64,000 nucleotides of DNA from Streptomyces sp. 71268 (GTDB lineage Bacteria; Actinomycetota; Actinomycetes; Streptomycetales; Streptomycetaceae), in the NCBI RefSeq assembly GCF_029392895.1, contig NZ_CP114200.1, forward strand, positions 2,449,001 through 2,513,000, written 5' to 3'. A model generated the notes under the pieces. The model searched no databases, had not been told where the DNA came from, and worked only from the letters and a program-made list of their open reading frames with translations. This document shows positions 8,542 to 17,062 of this stretch, in pieces. The position numbers were made by a program, and so were the translations under genes. Positions within the stretch are counted from its first letter, which is position 1; each line of letters opens with the position of its first letter.

Positions 8542-8757
8542 ATGAAGTACGGCCTCTACCAGGCCCTGGGCATGGCCCTGCTCGTCATCGGAGCCCAGGG
8601 CGCGATCCGCCAACTCGCCGACCACGACAACGCCGGCCTGCTGGGTTGGCTACCGGGAGGCTTCGCCGCGAGCATCATCGTGTACGTACTGGCCGTCGTG
8701 ATCGGCGTGGTCATCGCGGGGCGGGCTCACGAAGCCCGTAAGGCGGCTGACGACTGA
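8542..8757 (+). CDS. Small two-helix membrane protein
   Basis: A 71-residue protein. The start is ATG 8542, with AGGAG at 8531-8535 six nt upstream. It has one hydrophobic segment near residues 4-20 and a stronger one near residues 36-60, with a charged C-terminal tail, suggesting two membrane passes. It is divergent from the TetR gene and immediately downstream of the palindrome, so it is probably the regulated target. No named function is recognised. Confidence 0.8.
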   Translation: MKYGLYQALGMALLVIGAQGAIRQLADHDNAGLLGWLPGGFAASIIVYVLAVVIGVVIAGRAHEARKAADD

Positions 8758-8835
8758 CTCGGCGTGGGGGATCCGCGCAGGCGTCTCCACAAGAAGACGA
8801 GCACACGGAGACGGCTAGGTGTTCTGCCCAGCTGA

Positions 8836-9303
8836 TCACGGGCGAAGCCAGAGTCGGATCGAAGTGCCGGTGCCGGTGGCGGTGGCGGTGGCGGTGCCGT
8901 GGAAGACGTAGGCGCGCCTGTCGTATTCGCCGGCCACGGCCCTGGAGTTCCTCAGGGCGTGCAACGTCCGCTCAACTCCGTTCCTCCTCTTGCCGATCGT
9001 CTTGTCGAAGCCGGTGGGACGGCCGCCCCTGCCGCCCCGGCCCTGGCGGTGGACGCGCTGATTCTTCGGCTCGGGGGATGGTGTGCTTGATCCAGCGTCG
9101 CCGCAGGTAGCGGCGGTTGCGGCGGGAAGAGTACGCCTTGTCGCCACCGACATGGTCGGGACGGGTGCGAGGGTGGCCACCATCGAGGCGGCTCACCCGC
9201 ATGCGGTCCATGACCGGGATGAGCCGTGGGGCGTCGCCCCACTGGCCAGGTGTGGCACCCCCGTGCGGTTGCGATACAGGTTCCCGTTGATGACCACTTC
9301 GGC
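8836..9303 (-). pseudogene. Eroded IS5-type (DDE) transposase remnant
   Basis: Fragments of one transposase are spread over three minus-strand frames: an N-terminal piece (VVINGNLYRNRTGV near 9260-9300), a middle piece with RTRPDHVGGDKAYSSRRNRRY (about 9090-9170), and a C-terminal piece with GRPTGFDKTIGKRRNGVER ending in IRLWLRP at 8836. The order matches IS5-family Streptomyces transposases, but a large part between the N-terminal and middle pieces is missing and at least two frameshifts are present. A GGCGGT-type tandem repeat (about 8872-8896) interrupts the C-terminal piece. Not functional. I could not define terminal inverted repeats. Confidence 0.8.
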
Positions 9304-9382
9304 GCGTTCGCGAGATCCCCCCACCCCAAGAGCATGCCAAGGATCAAGGGGCGGGCCGGTCACGTGATCCGCCGGACAGGCC

Positions 9383-9859
9383 CTAGCCATCCCGCCCCTC
9401 GCACGCGACGGGCATGCCCTCCACCAGTACGGCGGGGTCGACGGCAAGCAGCCGCGTACGGAGGGCGTGCACCAGGGCCACCCGGCCGAGGTCTTCGACG
9501 GGCGTCCAGGTGAGGCCGTGCCGCGCGCAGGGTGGGGCGGCGAACGCGTCGGCGGCCACGCGCCCGCCGTCCACGAAGAGGGCCAACTCTTCGGCCTGAC
9601 CGGCCGCGGTGGCGGGTTGCTGGTCCACGGCGAGGAGGCGGAGCGGTGGCGGGGGCAGCGCGATGCCGAGGGCGGCGCCGGTGCGTTCGGCGGCGCGCTG
9701 GATCGACTCCCCTGGGCGCAGTACGACGCCCGGCGGGTACGGCACGCCGTCCCTGACCACCTGGAGCACGCGCGGCCACAGGCGGGCGGAGTCGAGCGGG
9801 TTACGGGTGTCGGCGGGGCAGTGGACCAGCAGGAACACCCACACCTGGCGGCCTGTCAT
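9383..9859 (-). CDS. Nudix-like protein with degraded catalytic box
   Basis: A 158-residue protein starting at ATG 9859, whose ATGA overlaps the stop of the gene before it. The region PPGVVLRPGESIQRAAERTGAALG aligns in position with a Nudix box (G, five residues, E, then RExxEExG), but the REUXEE core is replaced by AAERTG, so metal-dependent hydrolysis is unlikely. A later TWTPVEDLGR segment also resembles Nudix C-terminal strands. It is the last of three overlapping small genes divergent from an XRE regulator. Probably a binding or vestigial Nudix-fold protein; function unknown. Confidence 0.65.
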   Translation of the reverse strand: MTGRQVWVFLLVHCPADTRNPLDSARLWPRVLQVVRDGVPYPPGVVLRPGESIQRAAERTGAALGIALPPPPLRLLAVDQQPATAAGQAEELALFVDGGRVAADAFAAPPCARHGLTWTPVEDLGRVALVHALRTRLLAVDPAVLVEGMPVACEGRDG

Positions 9860-10164
9860 GCGACCCGGACCCCCTCGATCCCCGCCAGCCCGGCGCACTC
9901 GCCGGGGCTGCGGTCGTCGAAGGTGATCAGCCCGGACGCCGCGCTTCCGTCCGACCAGAACCAGCCCTCGACGGTGTTGTACTCCACGCGCCGCCGGTTG
10001 GGGCACAGCACGTCGTACCGGAGGGCGGCGGGGTCGAACATCGACTGTTCGTAGGCAGCGTGGAACTCGGTGTCGGTGACCGGCACCCACCCGCCGTCCA
10101 CGTACAGGAAGAACCGCAGGGCGACGCCGCGAACGATGACCCGGTGAGTACCTTCCGTCGTCAT
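9856..10164 (-). CDS. Hypothetical protein in small overlapping operon
   Basis: A 102-residue soluble protein. ATG 10164 overlaps the stop of the preceding gene (ATGA), and its own stop overlaps the next gene's start, indicating tight translational coupling. Beta-rich composition with many aromatic residues (RFFLYVDGGWVPV, NTVEGWFWSDG). No family is recognised. Longer upstream in-frame starts would overlap the preceding gene completely and are rejected. Confidence 0.65.
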   Translation of the reverse strand: MTTEGTHRVIVRGVALRFFLYVDGGWVPVTDTEFHAAYEQSMFDPAALRYDVLCPNRRRVEYNTVEGWFWSDGSAASGLITFDDRSPGECAGLAGIEGVRVA

Positions 10165-10391
10165 ACGGCGCCCCCGGCGAGGTTCGCGGATACGGGTACA
10201 GACGCGGACCCGGACGTGTGCTGGCGGCGGTGGATCGGGCAGCGGCACGGGGGCCAGGCCGAGGTGGCGGCCCAGAGGTAGTCGTCCCGCCACACCCGCT
10301 CGCTGTCGACGGCGGTCACGCTGACGACAGCAGAGGCCGGATCGGGCGGGCCGACCTCCCCGGGGCGTCGCCGGTACACGCGCAGCGTCAT
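10161..10391 (-). CDS. Small hypothetical protein, first gene of the overlapping trio
   Basis: A 76-residue protein. ATG 10391 is chosen because GGGAGA lies eight nt upstream; ATG 10406 is an alternative adding five residues. It has a central segment WRDDYLWAATSAWPPCRCPIH with two Cys and one His, which might bind a metal, but there are too few ligands to call a zinc finger. Divergent from the XRE-TPR regulator and coupled to the next gene by ATGA. Confidence 0.55.
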   Translation of the reverse strand: MTLRVYRRRPGEVGPPDPASAVVSVTAVDSERVWRDDYLWAATSAWPPCRCPIHRRQHTSGSASVPVSANLAGGAV

Positions 10392-10524
10392 CAGGTGTTC
10401 TCCCATGGTCGCAGCCCTCACGAAGGCGTTCTTCACCGTTGGTGATCGGTCGTCCACAAGCCTTGCTCAGCTCGTTCCCCACGGGCAGTAGTTCCGCGAT
10501 GACTGCCTGATGACTGGCGGTGGC

Positions 10525-10530
10525 TACCAT
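10525..10530 (+). promoter_or_regulatory. Possible -10 element of a leaderless XRE gene
   Basis: TACCAT ends eight nt before ATG 10539, and no Shine-Dalgarno-like sequence precedes that ATG. This is the arrangement of leaderless transcripts. A -35 element is not clear. Confidence 0.3.
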
Positions 10531-10538
10531 GAGTCCGC

Positions 10539-11705
10539 ATGGGGACTCGGAACTTCGTGCGGCGTGCTCAGCAAATGCTGCGTGACCGGGGGCTGTCGAT
10601 CAGGGCGGCGTCCCGCGCGATGAGTTACGACCCTGCCTACCTCACTCGGGTACTGGCCGGCAGACAGGCTCCTTCGGACGCCTTGGCCGTGGCGTTGGAT
10701 CGGTTGCTGAGCGCCGACGGCGAACTGGTGTCGCTACTGGCAGCGTCTGCGCGTACGGACGAACCTGCGACTGCTTCCCTCGTGCGCATAAGCGACGTAC
10801 GGGGTGCCGAGTTGGCCCGTGCCATCCGGGAGACGTCCCAGCGGCTGGTGGTTCTCGACAACGAGGACGGCGGGATGCCCATCGCCGACGCGGCCGCCCA
10901 CGCCTACAGGACCGTCCACGCGCGGCTGAAGTGCGGTGACTACGAGTCGGCGTACAACCGGGACATTCGGTCCGCTGCCGCCGAGTTGGCGGAGATCGCG
11001 GGCTGGGCCCTGTTCGACGCCGAGAAGCACGACGCCGCCGAGCGCTACAACGACGCCGCGCTCGACCTGGCTCGGGTGAGTGGTGACCGAACCATGGAAC
11101 TGCTGATCCTGCAGAACATCGCCATGGTGGCCGAGTGGCGAGGCCAGTACCGAAAGGCTCTCGACACGGCCAGCGGTGTGCTCGCCGGACGGTTGTCCTC
11201 GCGGGTCCGTGCGATGTTCCTCGTACGCGACGCCAAAGGGCGGTTCGGTACCGGCGACGCGGCGGGTGGCGCCCGGGCCCTCGACCAGGCCCGGGTACTC
11301 CTGGACGACGGGGCGCGCGACGACGACCCCGCGTGGGCGTGGTGGGTGTCCCACCAGGAGATCGACGGGCATCTCGGTTACGCCCTGTGGGCCACAGGTC
11401 GCCAACGCGAGGCCGTCCCCCACCTACGAGGCGCCCTGGAGTCCGCCGGCTCCGCGCGAGTCGGTTACCGGAGCATCAGCACCGCGCGACTGCTCGACTG
11501 CCTGATCCACGAGAGGGCCTGGCGGGAAGCGGAGGAACTCGCCGTCGGGCTGCACGACACGGCAGGAAAGACCGCGTCCGCGCGAACCCGCAACCTGTTG
11601 TCAGCGAGCGTACGGCGAGGTCTCCCGACGGCCCCACCGAGCGCGGGCGACGCGCTGGAGCACCTGGGTCACATCGTGAACAGCGACCCGCTCAGTCTCG
11701 ACTGA
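10539..11705 (+). CDS. XRE-family HTH regulator with TPR domain
   Basis: A 388-residue protein. The N-terminal helix-turn-helix (residues about 5-60, including LSIRAASRAMSYDPAYLTRVL) is of the Xre/Cro type. Residues about 110-370 form helical repeats of TPR character (for example SAYNRDIRSAAAELAEIAGW and AERYNDAALDLARVSGD). Such HTH-TPR proteins in Streptomyces act as regulators whose activity is often tuned by a small peptide or partner bound by the TPR part. It is divergent from three small coupled genes, which are the natural candidates for its regulon. Confidence 0.88.
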   Translation: MGTRNFVRRAQQMLRDRGLSIRAASRAMSYDPAYLTRVLAGRQAPSDALAVALDRLLSADGELVSLLAASARTDEPATASLVRISDVRGAELARAIRETSQRLVVLDNEDGGMPIADAAAHAYRTVHARLKCGDYESAYNRDIRSAAAELAEIAGWALFDAEKHDAAERYNDAALDLARVSGDRTMELLILQNIAMVAEWRGQYRKALDTASGVLAGRLSSRVRAMFLVRDAKGRFGTGDAAGGARALDQARVLLDDGARDDDPAWAWWVSHQEIDGHLGYALWATGRQREAVPHLRGALESAGSARVGYRSISTARLLDCLIHERAWREAEELAVGLHDTAGKTASARTRNLLSASVRRGLPTAPPSAGDALEHLGHIVNSDPLSLD

Positions 11706-11714
11706 ACGGATTGA

Positions 11715-12623
11715 TCAACCTGACTCGTGGTGGACGGAGTCCAGCGTGGCGAGGTCTTCCGCTGACAGGCGCAGGGAGCCGGTGGCCACGTTCTGGGTGA
11801 GGTGGTCGGGGTCGCCGGTGCCGGGGATGGCCAGGACGTGGGGGCCCTGGTGCAGGGTCCACGCCAGTCGGATCTGGGCTGTGCTCACGCCGCGTGCGCG
11901 GGCGATGGCGTGCACCTCCGGGTCGTGGTCGGTGGTCGCGCCGGCGGTGCGTCCGGTGCCGGCGATCGAGTAGAACGGCACGAACGCGATGTCTTGTTCG
12001 CCGCAGACGCGCAGAAACTCCCGCTGCTCGGGCGACGCGCCGATGCCGTGCATGTTCTGGACGCAGACCACCGGCGCGATGCTCTGAGCCTCGGCGAGGT
12101 GGTGGGGGTGGACGTTGGACAGGCCGAGGTGACGGATGAGTCCGGCCTGGCGCAGTTCGGCGAGTGCGCCGAAGCGTTCGGCGATGGAATCGGTGCCGAC
12201 GATGCGCAGGTTCACCACGTCGAGGTGGTCGCGGCCGAGCTGGCGCAGGTTCTCCTCGACCTGGCCGCGCAGTTGCTCGGGGGTGGCATGCGGCAGCCAC
12301 TGGCCGGAAGGGTCGCGGCCGGGGCCGACCTTGGTGGCGATGACGAGGTCGTCCCGGTAGGGAGCCAGGGCGCGGTTGATCAGTTCGTTGGCGGAGCGGA
12401 GGCGCGAGAAGTAGAACGCGGCGGTGTCGATGTGGTTCACGCCGAGCTCGACCGCGCGGCGCAGCACGCCCATCGCCTGGTCGCGGGCGCGCGGGACGGC
12501 GTCGGTGGCGAACGCCTCGCCGTGCTGCGGCAGGCGCATCGCGCCGAACCCGATTCGGTTGACCGTCAGGTCGCCGAGCTTCCAGGTGCCCGACGCCGCC
12601 GCGGTGATCGTCTGTGAGGTCAT
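11715..12623 (-). CDS. Aldo/keto reductase
   Basis: A 302-residue TIM-barrel oxidoreductase. ATG 12623 gives the standard N-terminus with GFGAMRL. The Asp/Tyr pair is seen in HIDTAAFYFS and the Lys in VIATKVGPG. The position that normally carries the catalytic His after beta-4 reads LDVVNLR, so His appears to be Asn in this subgroup. The cofactor-binding end is IPGTGDPDHLTQN. Divergent from a winged-helix regulator 67 nt away, which probably controls it. Convergent with the XRE gene, only 9 nt between stops. Confidence 0.9.
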   Translation of the reverse strand: MTSQTITAAASGTWKLGDLTVNRIGFGAMRLPQHGEAFATDAVPRARDQAMGVLRRAVELGVNHIDTAAFYFSRLRSANELINRALAPYRDDLVIATKVGPGRDPSGQWLPHATPEQLRGQVEENLRQLGRDHLDVVNLRIVGTDSIAERFGALAELRQAGLIRHLGLSNVHPHHLAEAQSIAPVVCVQNMHGIGASPEQREFLRVCGEQDIAFVPFYSIAGTGRTAGATTDHDPEVHAIARARGVSTAQIRLAWTLHQGPHVLAIPGTGDPDHLTQNVATGSLRLSAEDLATLDSVHHESG

Positions 12624-12690
12624 GGCGGGATGATCTGCGCGCGGTAGGGTGACCCGCCACTGATTCACGTATGCCTGAATCCGTTGAAGG

Positions 12691-13689
12691 GTGGTTGTCC
12701 TGGCCGAGCTGGCGTTCTCGACGAGCGATCTGGCGCAGGTGCGGTTCGCCGTCTCACCGATGTGGGAGGTCGCTCCCAGCTTCCGGCTGCTGAGGGCCGG
12801 CACCACGTATCCGGTCCACCGGCCCTGGGCCGACCAGGTACGCCCGCGCCTGTTGGCCTCCGGACTGGACCGGGGCTGGCTGTCCGAGCTGATCCCACCC
12901 ACCGGCGGCTACGTCCCCGACTTTCTCAACCCGGCCCCCACCGGGCCGGCTCCCACTCCGGCGGCGGAACGGGAGGCGATCCGGGCGTCGCCCGCCGACC
13001 GGGTACGCCAGGACCTCGACCACCTGGCCCGCCACGAGGGCGGCCTCGGCCCCCGGCTGCGAGCCCTTCGCGACGACCCGCAAAGCTTCCTGCCCAGGGT
13101 CGCGGAGGAGCTGGCGGCGTACTGGGAGCTGGCACTCGCCCCCTACTGGGCGCGCGTCCGGGCAGTGCTGGACGCAGACATCCGCTACCGGGCCCGCCTG
13201 GCCGCCGAGCACGGCACCGGCCACCTCCTCAACGTCTTGCACACGTCGCTGAGCTGGGACGGCACCGCGCTGCGGATGACCCGCCGAAAGCAGCCGCTGA
13301 CCCGCACCACAGCGGGCACGGGACTGCTGCTGATCCCCTCGGCCTTCACCGGCCCGGGACTGCGCACCCGGACGACACTGCCCGACCCGCCTCAACTCGC
13401 CTATCCAGCACGCGGCGTCGGCACACTGTGGGAGCCACGCTCCGTCACCCGGACCGACGCTCTCGCCGCCGTACTGGGCCGCTCCCGGACGCTGGTACTG
13501 ACCGAGTTGGAGATCCCGGACTCCACCACCCGGCTCGCCCGCCGCACCGGCCTCTCCCCCGCCGGGGTGTCCCAGTGCCTCACCGCGCTACGCGACGCGG
13601 GCCTGGTCAGTGCACACCGAGCCGGCCGCTCCGTCCTCTACGCCCGCACCGCCGCGGCCGAAGCCCTCCTCCAGGCCGCCTCCGCCTGA
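12691..13689 (+). CDS. ArsR-like winged-helix transcriptional regulator (long form)
   Basis: A 332-residue protein with a GTG start at 12691. The first 250 residues form a mixed domain (RFAVSPMWEVAPSFRLL, later LPRVAEELAAYWELALAPYW) typical of the long actinobacterial ArsR-like regulators. The last 75 residues hold the winged helix with RLARRTGLSPAGVSQCLTAL as recognition helix and AGRSVLYARTAAAEALL as wing and closing helix. Divergent from the aldo/keto reductase, its probable target. The ligand is unknown. Confidence 0.85.
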   Translation: MVVLAELAFSTSDLAQVRFAVSPMWEVAPSFRLLRAGTTYPVHRPWADQVRPRLLASGLDRGWLSELIPPTGGYVPDFLNPAPTGPAPTPAAEREAIRASPADRVRQDLDHLARHEGGLGPRLRALRDDPQSFLPRVAEELAAYWELALAPYWARVRAVLDADIRYRARLAAEHGTGHLLNVLHTSLSWDGTALRMTRRKQPLTRTTAGTGLLLIPSAFTGPGLRTRTTLPDPPQLAYPARGVGTLWEPRSVTRTDALAAVLGRSRTLVLTELEIPDSTTRLARRTGLSPAGVSQCLTALRDAGLVSAHRAGRSVLYARTAAAEALLQAASA

Positions 13690-13864
13690 CCTCGTGTCGA
13701 CCCGCCACTGATGGAATGCCCCGGCCTACTCAGGACGAGACGGTCTCGTTGTGGCGCGTGTGGGCGCGACGTACGGACCCTTCACCGATCCGCATGCCCA
13801 ACTCCGCCCCCATGCTCCTGCTTCACTTGCCCCTGACATCAATGTGAGTGTTTAGGTTGACGCC

Positions 13865-14200
13865 ATGCTGAAGCTCATCTTCATGATCAACCGCGTCGAG
13901 GGCATGTCGTACGAGCATTTCGTCGACCACCATCGGAATCGGCACGCACCGCTGTTCACCTCCATCCCGGAGGCGGAGCGCTACGTGCGCAGATACGCCG
14001 TATCGCACCCGGTCCCCGCCGAGAACTACCCGCCCCGGGCCTATGACGGCCTGACGGAGATCTGGTTCGAGGACTGGGAGGACCACGACGCCTTCTTCGC
14101 CTCCGACAACTACCGGACGCTGGTCAACCCCGACGAGGCACGCTTCATCGACATGGGCTCAGTGGCCGTGATGGTCACCGAGGAGAAGGAGGTCATCTGA
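13865..14200 (+). CDS. EthD-domain (ferredoxin-like fold) protein
   Basis: A 111-residue protein starting LKLIFMINRVEGMSYEHFVDHH, the opening strand and helix of the EthD/dimeric alpha-beta barrel family, with a typical later segment GLTEIWFEDWEDHDAFFASD. Members include subunits or helpers of degradation pathways and dimeric polyketide-tailoring enzymes, so the fold does not fix the reaction. It stands alone between a regulator and an unassigned small gene. ATG start. Confidence 0.8.
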   Translation: MLKLIFMINRVEGMSYEHFVDHHRNRHAPLFTSIPEAERYVRRYAVSHPVPAENYPPRAYDGLTEIWFEDWEDHDAFFASDNYRTLVNPDEARFIDMGSVAVMVTEEKEVI

Positions 14201-14449
14201 CGGGCCGGTCCGTCGGGCGGAAATGCGGGCGCAACTGACCAGCCCCCCACCGGGCCACGCCTAGACAGCGTCGTCGCCGTCTGCCCGGACCCAGGCTCAT
14301 CCTGCGCCGAGGCCGGCCCCACCGGGGCGCCGGTCGTCGTGCCGGTCCTCGTGCGGCGCCGAGGACGGGAGCCGCGTCGAGCGGGCCCCGGTTGGACCTC
14401 GTTCGTGAACGAGTGTGAAGAAGGGCGACTTCGACGCCTGACGACCGCC

Positions 14450-14731
14450 CTACACGCCGGGGTGTGGGCGCTCGTTCGCCCACGCCTGCGCGGTGCGGAG
14501 GTTCTCGGCGATTCCTTCGGGGACATAGGCGAAGCCGTCCCACGCCTCCAGGGCCCTGGGCTCGTCGGGGCGGAGGTGGCTGGCTCCGGCGTGCAGCGGG
14601 CGGTGGCGACGGTAGACGTCCATGGGGGCCCGGCGCCGCTTCTCGTACGCGGCAAGCGGATCGTTGGCGTCTGCGCGTGAGGTGGCACGGGAGGGCTGGT
14701 TCGGGGGGCCGGGACGGCGGTGCTTGCCCAT
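14450..14731 (-). CDS. Small basic hypothetical protein
   Basis: A 93-residue protein beginning MGKHRRPG, rich in Arg and Pro in its first half, then a more ordered segment (LEAWDGFAYVPEGIAENLRTAQAWANE). An in-frame ATG at 14788 would add 19 Arg-rich residues, and neither start has a strong ribosome site. Likely a conserved hypothetical cytoplasmic protein. Function unknown. Confidence 0.55.
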   Translation of the reverse strand: MGKHRRPGPPNQPSRATSRADANDPLAAYEKRRRAPMDVYRRHRPLHAGASHLRPDEPRALEAWDGFAYVPEGIAENLRTAQAWANERPHPGV

Positions 14732-14842
14732 GCGCTCGATGGTCTCAGAGCCGCGATGGCGGTTCCGCGCACGGTGTCGTGTTCCCATGATCGCTTAGAG
14801 TGCCCAACGCAGGCTTACCTGACAGGCAAGGGGAGGGGCACC

Positions 14843-16051
14843 ATGTTCGGTTCTTCCGTGCGGGTTCGGCGGGTGCTGGCCGGGGTTGCCGCGGTGGCGG
14901 CCGTGGGATCGGTGGCGGTGGCGGGGTCGCCTGGGGCGTTCGCCGCCGGAAGCGGGGAACGGGCGTCGGTGCGAGCCGCCGCGCACCAGGCCACGCAGGA
15001 CGCGTTGGACGGGTTGGTGGAGGCCGGGATGCCCGGCGTGGCCGCGACGACGAAGACGGCGGACGGGAAGCAGTGGTTCGGGTCGGCGGGGTACGCCGAC
15101 ACCGGGACGGGGCGCGAGCGGAGCGCGGGTGATCACTTCCGGGCCGGGAGCATCACCAAGACGTTCATGGCCACCGTGCTGCTCCAGTTGGAGGCCGAGG
15201 GCGAGATCGACCTCGACGACTCGGTGGAGAAGTGGCTGCCCGGCGTGGTCAGGGGCGACGGGTACGACGCCAGCGGGATCAGCGTGCGGCAGATGCTCAA
15301 CCACACCAGCGGCATCCACGACAGCGTGGAGACGCCGGAGTGGCAGGAGACCATGAACGGGCCCGGCTTCTTCAAGCACCGGTTCGACGTGAAGACGCCC
15401 GAGGAGATCGTGGCCATGGCCCTGAAGTACCCGCCGTACTTCAAGCCGGGCGACGGCTGGCACTACTCCAACACCAACTACGTGCTCGCCGGCATGGTCA
15501 TCGAAGCGGTGACCGGTGACAGTTACGCGCACCAGGCCGAGCAGCGGATCATCAGGCCGCTCGGCCTCAAGCACACCTCGTTCCCCGGCACGCGCACCAC
15601 GCTGCCCGCCCCGCACTCCGTCGGGTACTCCAAGCTCTACGCGCCGAACCCGGGCCCGGAGGTCTACGACGCCACCGAGTACAGCCCCACCTGGTCAGGC
15701 GCGACCGGCGAGATGATCAGCACCGGCGCGGACCTGAACACCTACTTCCGCGCCCTCACCCGGGGCAGGCTGCTGCCGAGGCAGCAGACGCGGGAGATGT
15801 TCACGACCGTGGAGACCGGTCAGCACTTCCGGTACGGGCTCGGGCTCATCGCGCGCGACCTGTCGTGTGGCGAGACGGTCTGGGGCCACGACGGGATCGT
15901 GTGGGGCTCGTTGACCAGCTCGGCCACGACGCGCGACGGGGCGCACTCGCTGACGTTCCAGATCAACGGCGACTGGCTGGCCGACGGCGCCCCGTACGAG
16001 CGGGTCTTCGAGGCCGAGTTCTGCGCCCCGGGGCAGACGATGCGGAAGTGA
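14843..16051 (+). CDS. Secreted serine hydrolase, class C beta-lactamase / D,D-carboxypeptidase family
   Basis: A 402-residue protein. The start is ATG 14843, with GGGGAGGGG just upstream. The N-terminus has a signal peptide (basic start, hydrophobic residues about 10-26, AFAAG cleavage region). The penicillin-binding fold motifs are present: SITK (Ser103, Lys106), YSN (Tyr208, Asn210), and HDG (His349) in place of KTG. This pattern is typical of D-alanyl-D-alanine carboxypeptidases and related esterases in Streptomyces. Probably acts on cell-wall peptides or esters outside the membrane. It ends before a bidirectional terminator. Confidence 0.88.
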   Translation: MFGSSVRVRRVLAGVAAVAAVGSVAVAGSPGAFAAGSGERASVRAAAHQATQDALDGLVEAGMPGVAATTKTADGKQWFGSAGYADTGTGRERSAGDHFRAGSITKTFMATVLLQLEAEGEIDLDDSVEKWLPGVVRGDGYDASGISVRQMLNHTSGIHDSVETPEWQETMNGPGFFKHRFDVKTPEEIVAMALKYPPYFKPGDGWHYSNTNYVLAGMVIEAVTGDSYAHQAEQRIIRPLGLKHTSFPGTRTTLPAPHSVGYSKLYAPNPGPEVYDATEYSPTWSGATGEMISTGADLNTYFRALTRGRLLPRQQTREMFTTVETGQHFRYGLGLIARDLSCGETVWGHDGIVWGSLTSSATTRDGAHSLTFQINGDWLADGAPYERVFEAEFCAPGQTMRK

Positions 16052-16181
16052 TGGCGGGTACGTAGATCGTTCGCGGGGCGCGGGTCCCGGGTCGGGCTGT
16101 TCGCTCGGGCCGGGGCCCGTTGCCTTTGTGCGCGAACTGGCGCTATCGCTGGCGTAGTTGAGGGGCGCTGGTACGGGGGGC

Positions 16182-16225
16182 GGGCGGGGCCCCTGGCCAC
16201 GGGGGAAGCTCTTGGGGCCCCGCCC
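16182..16225. terminator. Bidirectional hairpin terminator
   Basis: A perfect 12-bp inverted repeat GGGCGGGGCCCC / GGGGCCCCGCCC with a 20-nt loop, between the convergent serine hydrolase and TetR genes. No U-run follows, as is common in Streptomyces. Confidence 0.65.
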
Positions 16226-16291
16226 AGTCGGTGTGGTCGCCGTGGGGGCGACCGGTGCGGCCGTCCGGAGGGGCGCGGCCGAGTGCGGTGG

Positions 16292-17002
16292 TTACGGTTC
16301 GTCCGGCTCGTCCGGCTCCTCGCGGGCGGGCGCGTCCGTGCCCGTGCCCGTACCCGCGCCCGGCTTGGGGCCGACGCTGGCGAGGCCGGCGACGGCCACC
16401 CGGGCGGCGCGGCTGAGGGCGAGGCGGAGTTCGTCGGCGGAGGCGTCGCGGGCCAGGCAGATCAGGGCCGTGTTCACCAGGGCGCCGACGAGGGCGCCCA
16501 CCGCTGCCGCCGCCTCCGGCTCGGTCAGCTCGTCGCCGTACGCCTCCAACAGGGCGCCGGTGAGCTGGCGTTGGGCCTCGAAGAGCCAGTGCAGCGCGCG
16601 GGCCTGGAGCGCGGGGGACGAGAGGATGAGCCGGACGCGCAGCGAGGGCACCTCGCCGGTGAGGTCGGCCGCCGCGTCGGGCGAGACGACGGAGCCCTCC
16701 AGGGCGCGCAGCAGCAGGTGGGCGACGGTCTCCTGGGGGCGGCGGTCGGCGACCGCGCGCACCAGGGCGTCGACGCGCTGCTGGCTGTCGGCGAAGAGGA
16801 CGTCGTCCTTGCCGGGGAAGTAGCTGAAGAAGGTGCGGGTCGAGACGTCGGCCGACGCGGCGATCTGGGCCACCGTCGTCTCCTCGTACCCCTGTTCCGC
16901 CACCAGGCGCACGGCGGCCTCTATGAGCGCGCGCCGCGTGCGCAGCTTCTTGCGCTCGCGGAGCCCCATGGGCTCCGAGGGGACAGCCGTCGTCTCGATC
17001 AT
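16292..17002 (-). CDS. TetR-family regulator divergent from MMPL transporter
   Basis: A 236-residue TetR protein from ATG 17002 (a GTG six nt upstream is also in frame). The N-terminal HTH (ETTVAQIAASADVSTRTFFSYF, in the region of residues 42-64) is clear, and the C-terminal ligand domain has a final helix pair ending in an acidic, low-complexity tail with repeated GTGTGT and EEPDEPDEP. It sits divergent from an MMPL exporter with repeats between, so it most likely represses that exporter. Confidence 0.9.
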   Translation of the reverse strand: MIETTAVPSEPMGLRERKKLRTRRALIEAAVRLVAEQGYEETTVAQIAASADVSTRTFFSYFPGKDDVLFADSQQRVDALVRAVADRRPQETVAHLLLRALEGSVVSPDAAADLTGEVPSLRVRLILSSPALQARALHWLFEAQRQLTGALLEAYGDELTEPEAAAAVGALVGALVNTALICLARDASADELRLALSRAARVAVAGLASVGPKPGAGTGTGTDAPAREEPDEPDEP

Positions 17003-17021
17003 GCGCACAGCCTACCCAAGT

Positions 17022-17062
17022 TTCGGCATCCCATGCATTTTTGCATCCCTTGCAGTTTTTCT
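17022..17062. promoter_or_regulatory. Candidate TetR operator between TetR and MMPL genes
   Basis: AT-rich for this genome. ATGCA (17033-17037) and TGCAT (17042-17046) form an inverted repeat around TTTT, and GCATCCC occurs twice as a direct repeat 17 nt apart (17026-17032 and 17043-17049). Position fits an operator for the divergent pair. Confidence 0.45.

Noticed and set aside
8872..8896. GGCGGT tandem array as a CRISPR or regulatory array
   Set aside because: It is a simple-sequence expansion within a transposase pseudogene, without spacers.
12684..13847. Plus-strand frame overlapping the winged-helix regulator
   Set aside because: Arg/Pro-rich shadow; the frame starting at 12691 encodes a recognisable regulator with normal composition.
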